A DNA stretch of 64,000 nucleotides from Collinsella sp. WCA1-178-WT-3 (M1) (GTDB taxonomy: Bacteria > Actinomycetota > Coriobacteriia > Coriobacteriales > Coriobacteriaceae), in the NCBI RefSeq assembly GCF_009696325.1, contig NZ_VUME01000004.1:100534-164533 (forward strand), read 5' to 3'. This document shows, piece by piece, positions 60,868 to 64,000 of the stretch. The notes beneath the pieces are model-generated. The model saw only the letters and a list, made by a program, of their open reading frames with translations, made no database searches and was not told the origin of the DNA. Every line of letters begins with the position of its first letter. Within the stretch, counting starts at the first letter, position 1. A program made the position numbers and the translations under genes.

Positions 60868-60901
60868 TTGACAACAGGCTAAACTAGCTCATAAACATTT
60901 A
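60868..60901 (+). promoter_or_regulatory. Promoter and LacI-type operator of the lacI gene
   Basis: TTGACA (60868-60873) is followed after 18 bases by TAAACATTTA (60892-60901), a near-palindrome like the TAAACGTTTA core bound by LacI-family repressors, which would overlap the -10. This suggests autoregulation. Confidence 0.5.
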
Positions 60902-60988
60902 CTACTCTGTTTAGATTGAATTTGCGGTCGTTTAGTTGTCGAGTCATCAAGTTGCGATGCTCCGCCACGGCCGTTGCTAGGGGGAACA

Positions 60989-61999
60989 ATGGCCAAAGCA
61001 AGTGTTCGCGAGATCAGCCGCATCACCGGATTTTCGCCTGCGACCGTGTCCAACGCGCTCAACCGCAAGCGCAGCGTGAGTGAAGAGACCGCCAAGGTCA
61101 TCCTGGAGTGCGCGCAATCGCTTGGCTATCAGCAGTCGACGCAGCTCGAGAGCATTCAGTTTGTGCTCGCGCGCAAGACGGGTGCCATCTTGGACGAGAG
61201 CACCTTCCATCCCGCGGTCATCGAGGGCGTGGAGCGCCAGGCGCGTCGTCACGGCATGAGCACGAGCTTTGTCTCGCTCGACTTTAGCGACTTGGACGCC
61301 GTGCGTCCGCAGGTCGAGGGCCTGATCGCCGATCCGTCCGCCGCTATCGTGCTGATGGGTACCGAGCTGGGCGAGGAAGACTACGCCCTGTTTGCCAACA
61401 CTGCCGCCCACCTGATCGTGCTCGATGGCTGGAGCGATCGTCAGTACTTCGATGCCGTAGTCATTGCCAACACCGACTCGGTGCTGCGCGCCGTGGATCA
61501 CCTCATCGAGAAAGGTCACAGGCAGATCGGCTATCTGGCAGGCGACCTTCGCATCCGCAACTTTAAGGATCGCGAGCGCGGCTATCGCCAAGCGCTTGAG
61601 GACGCAGACCTTGAGGCCAACCCGACATGGCGCGTCACGCTGGGCACCACGCTCGAGGGCGCCTATCGCGACATGGGCGCATGGCTCGACAGCGTCTCGC
61701 GCGACGACCTGCCGACGGCTTTCTTTGCCGAAAACGACGTGCTCGCCGTAGGCGCCATGCGCGCGCTCAACGAGCACGGTATTCGCGTGCCCGAGGATGT
61801 CTCGATCATCGGCTTTGACGACCTATCTCTGGGTGCCTTCTCCAACCCGCCGCTCACCACGGTGCACGTTCCCAAGCACGAGGTGGGTGAGATCGCGGTG
61901 CGCCGCCTGGTGGGCAACATCCGCAATCCCAAGAGCTATACCTGCAAGACAGCCGTATCGACCTATTTTGTCGAGCGTCAGAGCGTGCGTGAGATGTAG
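60989..61999 (+). CDS. LacI-family transcriptional regulator
   Basis: The 336-residue protein starts at ATG 60989 behind AGGGGG. It has the LacI HTH with hinge (SVREISRITGFSPATVSNALN) and a periplasmic-binding-protein-like effector domain (AVVIANTDSVLRAVDHLIEK, GYLAGDLRIRNFKDRERGY, FFAENDVLAVGAMRALNEHG, SIIGFDDLSLGAFSNPPLTT). Such repressors usually respond to sugars or nucleosides; the preceding ribokinase/nucleoside hydrolase pair is the natural target. The gene lies between 21-bp perfect inverted repeats. Confidence 0.93.
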   Translation: MAKASVREISRITGFSPATVSNALNRKRSVSEETAKVILECAQSLGYQQSTQLESIQFVLARKTGAILDESTFHPAVIEGVERQARRHGMSTSFVSLDFSDLDAVRPQVEGLIADPSAAIVLMGTELGEEDYALFANTAAHLIVLDGWSDRQYFDAVVIANTDSVLRAVDHLIEKGHRQIGYLAGDLRIRNFKDRERGYRQALEDADLEANPTWRVTLGTTLEGAYRDMGAWLDSVSRDDLPTAFFAENDVLAVGAMRALNEHGIRVPEDVSIIGFDDLSLGAFSNPPLTTVHVPKHEVGEIAVRRLVGNIRNPKSYTCKTAVSTYFVERQSVREM

Positions 62000-62098
62000 G
62001 CAAAGGCAACGCCGGGCCGCAGGGCGGCAAAGCCGTCGACGCGACCATTTCGTACACTGCCTAGCATGATTTTTTGGGACGGGATTAAAAACTCATTG

Positions 62099-62138
62099 AT
62101 CCCCGTCCCGGGCAGCTCATTTGGGACGGGGCTTTTTT
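62099..62138 (+). terminator. Terminator after lacI, with an alternative pairing toward luxS
   Basis: CCCCGTCCC (62101-62109) pairs with GGGACGGGG (62123-62131) and is followed by TTTTTT. The segment 62119-62133 can instead pair with 62178-62192. Confidence 0.7.
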
Positions 62139-62178
62139 GACTGGTATGATTGGTGCGACCATTCGAACCAGCTAAAAG

Positions 62179-62199
62179 AGCCCCGTCCCAAATTGACTA
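62179..62199 (-). repeat. 21-bp inverted repeat flanking lacI, right arm
   Basis: Exact reverse complement of 60794-60814. It ends 15 bases before the luxS start codon and so lies in the luxS leader. Confidence 0.8.
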
Positions 62200-62214
62200 T
62201 CGAGAGGATCTGCC

Positions 62215-62703
62215 ATGGAGCGCATCGCGAGCTTTTCCGTTGACCATTTGCTGCTTGAGCCCGGCGTGTATGTGAGCCGCATCGACCGCGATCCGGCGAC
62301 CGGCGCTGTCGTTACCACCTTTGATCTGCGCCTGACCACGCCCAACAAGGAGCCGGTCATGAACACGGCCGAGTGCCACACCATCGAGCACCTAGGCGCG
62401 ACATTCCTTCGCAACCATGCCGAGTGGTCGAGCCGCATTGTCTACTTTGGCCCCATGGGCTGCCGCACGGGCTTTTACCTGGTCGTGTTTGGCGAGGTGA
62501 CGAGCGAGGAGATTCTGCCGCTCGTGCGTGAGTTGTTTGAGTTTGTCGCCGACTTTGAGGGCGATGTCCCCGGAGCCGCTCCCGAGGAGTGCGGCAACTA
62601 CCTGGACCAGAACCTTCCCATGGCAAACTGGCTTGCGCGCCGCTACCTCGACCGCGACCTGGCCGATATCGACGAGAAGCACCTGCACTATCAGCAGGCG
62701 TAA
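62215..62703 (+). CDS. luxS: S-ribosylhomocysteine lyase
   Basis: LuxS cleaves S-ribosylhomocysteine to homocysteine and DPD, the AI-2 precursor, as part of the activated methyl cycle. The 162-residue protein has the metal-binding HTIEH (His 55, Glu 58, His 59), the catalytic Cys 83 in GPMGCRTGFYL, and the third ligand Cys 126 in EECGNY. GAGAGGA precedes the ATG, and TATGAT (62145-62150) is a plausible -10. The short leader carries one arm of the lacI-flanking repeat. All functional residues are intact. Confidence 0.97.
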   Translation: MERIASFSVDHLLLEPGVYVSRIDRDPATGAVVTTFDLRLTTPNKEPVMNTAECHTIEHLGATFLRNHAEWSSRIVYFGPMGCRTGFYLVVFGEVTSEEILPLVRELFEFVADFEGDVPGAAPEECGNYLDQNLPMANWLARRYLDRDLADIDEKHLHYQQA

Positions 62704-62730
62704 GGGCTTATCGCCCAAAACGCGCGCATT

Positions 62731-62762
62731 GGGCGCCTTCGCTTATGCGGGGGCGCCTTTTT
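62731..62762 (+). terminator. Terminator of luxS
   Basis: GGGCGCC ... GGGCGCC (self-complementary arms) with TTTTTG, 28 bases after the stop. Confidence 0.8.
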
Positions 62763-62802
62763 GTTGAGTGGTCTGGACGAGCGTTCAAAATCGCGACTTA
62801 TA

Positions 62803-62909
62803 GGACAAAATGTGTGTCCACGTTGGGGGCATCGGCGCAGGTCGATGCCCCTTTTTCAGCCGTTTAAATTCCGTGCCCGCTTTTAACCGCTCGGACAGAA
62901 TGTGTGTCC
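62803..62909. repeat. Direct repeats at the insertion-sequence left end
   Basis: GGACAAAATGTGTGTCC (62803-62819) and GGACAGAATGTGTGTCC (62893-62909) are 90 bases apart. One of them is probably the left end of the IS1249-type element. Between them is the hairpin GGGGGCATCG...CGATGCCCC with TTTTT (62825-62856), a terminator that would shield the transposase from read-through. Confidence 0.55.
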
Positions 62910-62980
62910 GGTTGCCTATCGTTACCGCAGCTAGATAACCTTTTCCGGAACCGTTAAATACCCTTTCGGAAGAGGTGCCC

Positions 62981-63985
62981 ATGAAGGCCGTTTATTGCCC
63001 CTACTGCGGCGGTCGGACCAAGCGCAACGGCAGGACCTCATCGGGGTCCCAGCGGTGGAGATGCACGGCCTGCGGCGCGTCGACGACGGTGAGGTACGAC
63101 GACACGGCGACGAGGCTGGACGAGTTCCTCGGGTGGCTCCTCTCCAAGGACTCCCAGGCGGCGATGCCGGGCGGCGGGCGGTCCTTCAGGCGCAGGACGG
63201 CCGAGTTCTGGGAGGTCTGGCCCATGCCCGTCCCCGACGGCGAGCTGCACCGCGTGCTCTACGTCGACGGGATCTGGGTCGCGCGCGACCTCGTGGTGCT
63301 CATATGCTGCAGCGGCGAGAGGGTGGTCTCCTGGTACATGGCAAGGTCGGAGAACTCGAGGGCGTGGTCGGCCCTCATGGCGCCGATCCCGGCGCCCGAG
63401 GTGGTCGTCACCGACGGCGGGAGCGGGTTCGCCAAGGCCGTGCGCGAGACCTGGCCGCGCACCAGGGTCCAGAGATGCACCTTCCACGCCTTCTCGCAGG
63501 TCAAGCGCTACACGACGACGCGGCCGAAGCTCCAGGCGGGGCGCGAGCTCTACCTCATCGCGCGCGACCTCATGGGAATCGAGACGCTGCACCAGGCCGA
63601 GCTCTGGGTCGAGCGCTACCTCGACTGGTGCGGGTTCTGGGCCGACTTCCTGGAGGACAGAACCGTGGTGGACGGCAGGAGGGTCTACACCCACGAGAGG
63701 CTGAGGCGGGCGCGCTCGTCGCTGTCGTCGCTGGTGTCGGCGGGGACGCTGTTCGCCTACCTCGACCCCGCCCTGGCCAAGGCCGGCCCGCTGCCGTCGA
63801 CCAACAACATGATCGAGGGAGGGGTGAACTCGCAGCTGAGGGCCGTCCTGCGCAACCACCGGGGGCTGACGTCTGTTAGCGTCAATCTATTTTTCACCAG
63901 TTTCGCTAAACAGGCGCACCGTTCGCGCAAAGGCGGTTTCACCGGTTGCGCTAACGTATTTTCACCGATTCCGGTCACGGCTTGA
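62981..63985 (+). mobile_element. IS1249-type transposase, C-terminus replaced
   Basis: From ATG 62981 the protein has a zinc ribbon (YCPYCGGRTKRNG, RCTACG), the MPGGGRSFRRRTAEFW block, and a DDE-type core: YVDG, VVTDGGSGF, and NNMIEGGVNSQLRAVL. Codon choice is strikingly C/G-rich compared with neighbours, a sign of transfer. After LRNHRGL (near 63868) family sequence stops. The remaining 39 codons encode VNLFFTSFAKQAHRSRKGG and more, translated from short tandem repeats. The element is thus probably interrupted or truncated, though the frame stays open to 63985. The right end lies outside or is lost. Confidence 0.8.
63886..63980. repeat. Short degenerate tandem repeat inside the transposase 3' end
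   Basis: Four copies of a 22-23-bp unit of the type TTTCACCGGTTGCGCTAACG start near 63891, 63915, 63938 and 63961. They differ in composition from the transposase DNA before them and coincide with the loss of family similarity. Confidence 0.6.
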
Positions 63986-64000
63986 CGGGCCCGTCCCTCG

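Overview
The window looks like a chromosome segment of a high-GC, anaerobic, gut-type actinobacterium of the class Coriobacteriia, most likely Collinsella or a close relative. This is inferred from gene content and composition: an Ech-type energy-converting hydrogenase, NfnAB-like transhydrogenase genes, an NRAMP-related Mg transporter, a membrane-bound LuxR regulator next to a C45 acyltransferase-like lipoprotein, an IS1249-type transposase, and many short palindromic intergenic repeats. No rRNA or marker phylogeny is available here to confirm it.

Layout. 0-6.5 kb, minus strand: nfnB (cut by the edge), nfnA, pth, an accessory nuclease-fold gene bracketed by inverted repeats, prs and glmU. 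6.7-10 kb: a three-gene ECF vitamin or metal uptake operon with a fused double ATPase. 10.5-14.7 kb: exonuclease III, then a sirtuin, a fused folP-folK and a degenerate biotin-ligase-like gene. 15-17.5 kb: a DUF4143 ATPase flanked by hairpin repeats, and a serpin. 17.7-23.1 kb: coaX, tRNA-fMet, then a visibly AT-richer island (C45 lipoprotein, membrane LuxR regulator, remnants) ending in a broken PucR-like regulator. 23.2-23.7 kb: six palindromic units at an almost exact 80-bp period. 23.8-25.8 kb: an old-yellow-enzyme/enoate reductase. 27-32.6 kb: a complete Ech [NiFe] hydrogenase operon whose two membrane subunits are one polypeptide. 32.8-39.2 kb: a 2117-residue sortase-anchored adhesin with a vWA domain and ten pilin-type isopeptide domains. 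39.8-45 kb: a histidine kinase/response regulator pair divergent from an ABC transporter operon. 45.4-52.8 kb: a DUF362 ferredoxin protein, two membrane proteins, and a run of envelope or unknown proteins including a stand-alone cyanophycin-synthetase N-domain-like protein and a degenerate polysaccharide deacetylase. 53-56.2 kb: a two-gene Mg-transport operon behind a long leader. 56.4-58.6 kb: a wall or glycan O-acyltransferase. 58.8-62.7 kb: ribokinase, nucleoside hydrolase, a LacI regulator and luxS. 63-64 kb: an IS1249-type transposase with a replaced C-terminus.

Energy and redox logic. The Ech hydrogenase and NfnAB both exchange electrons with ferredoxin, one coupling to ion translocation and the other to NAD(P)(H). 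Together with the flavin enoate reductase they fit a fermentative anaerobe.

The most unusual aspect is non-coding. At least eight distinct families of inverted or palindromic repeats lie between genes. Several bracket a single accessory gene (2124-3854, 14855-16258, 60794-62199), one occurs as an inverted compound copy 29 kb away, and one forms the regular 80-bp array. These are the best candidates for something undescribed. All functional statements come from reading the sequence; no database search was run.
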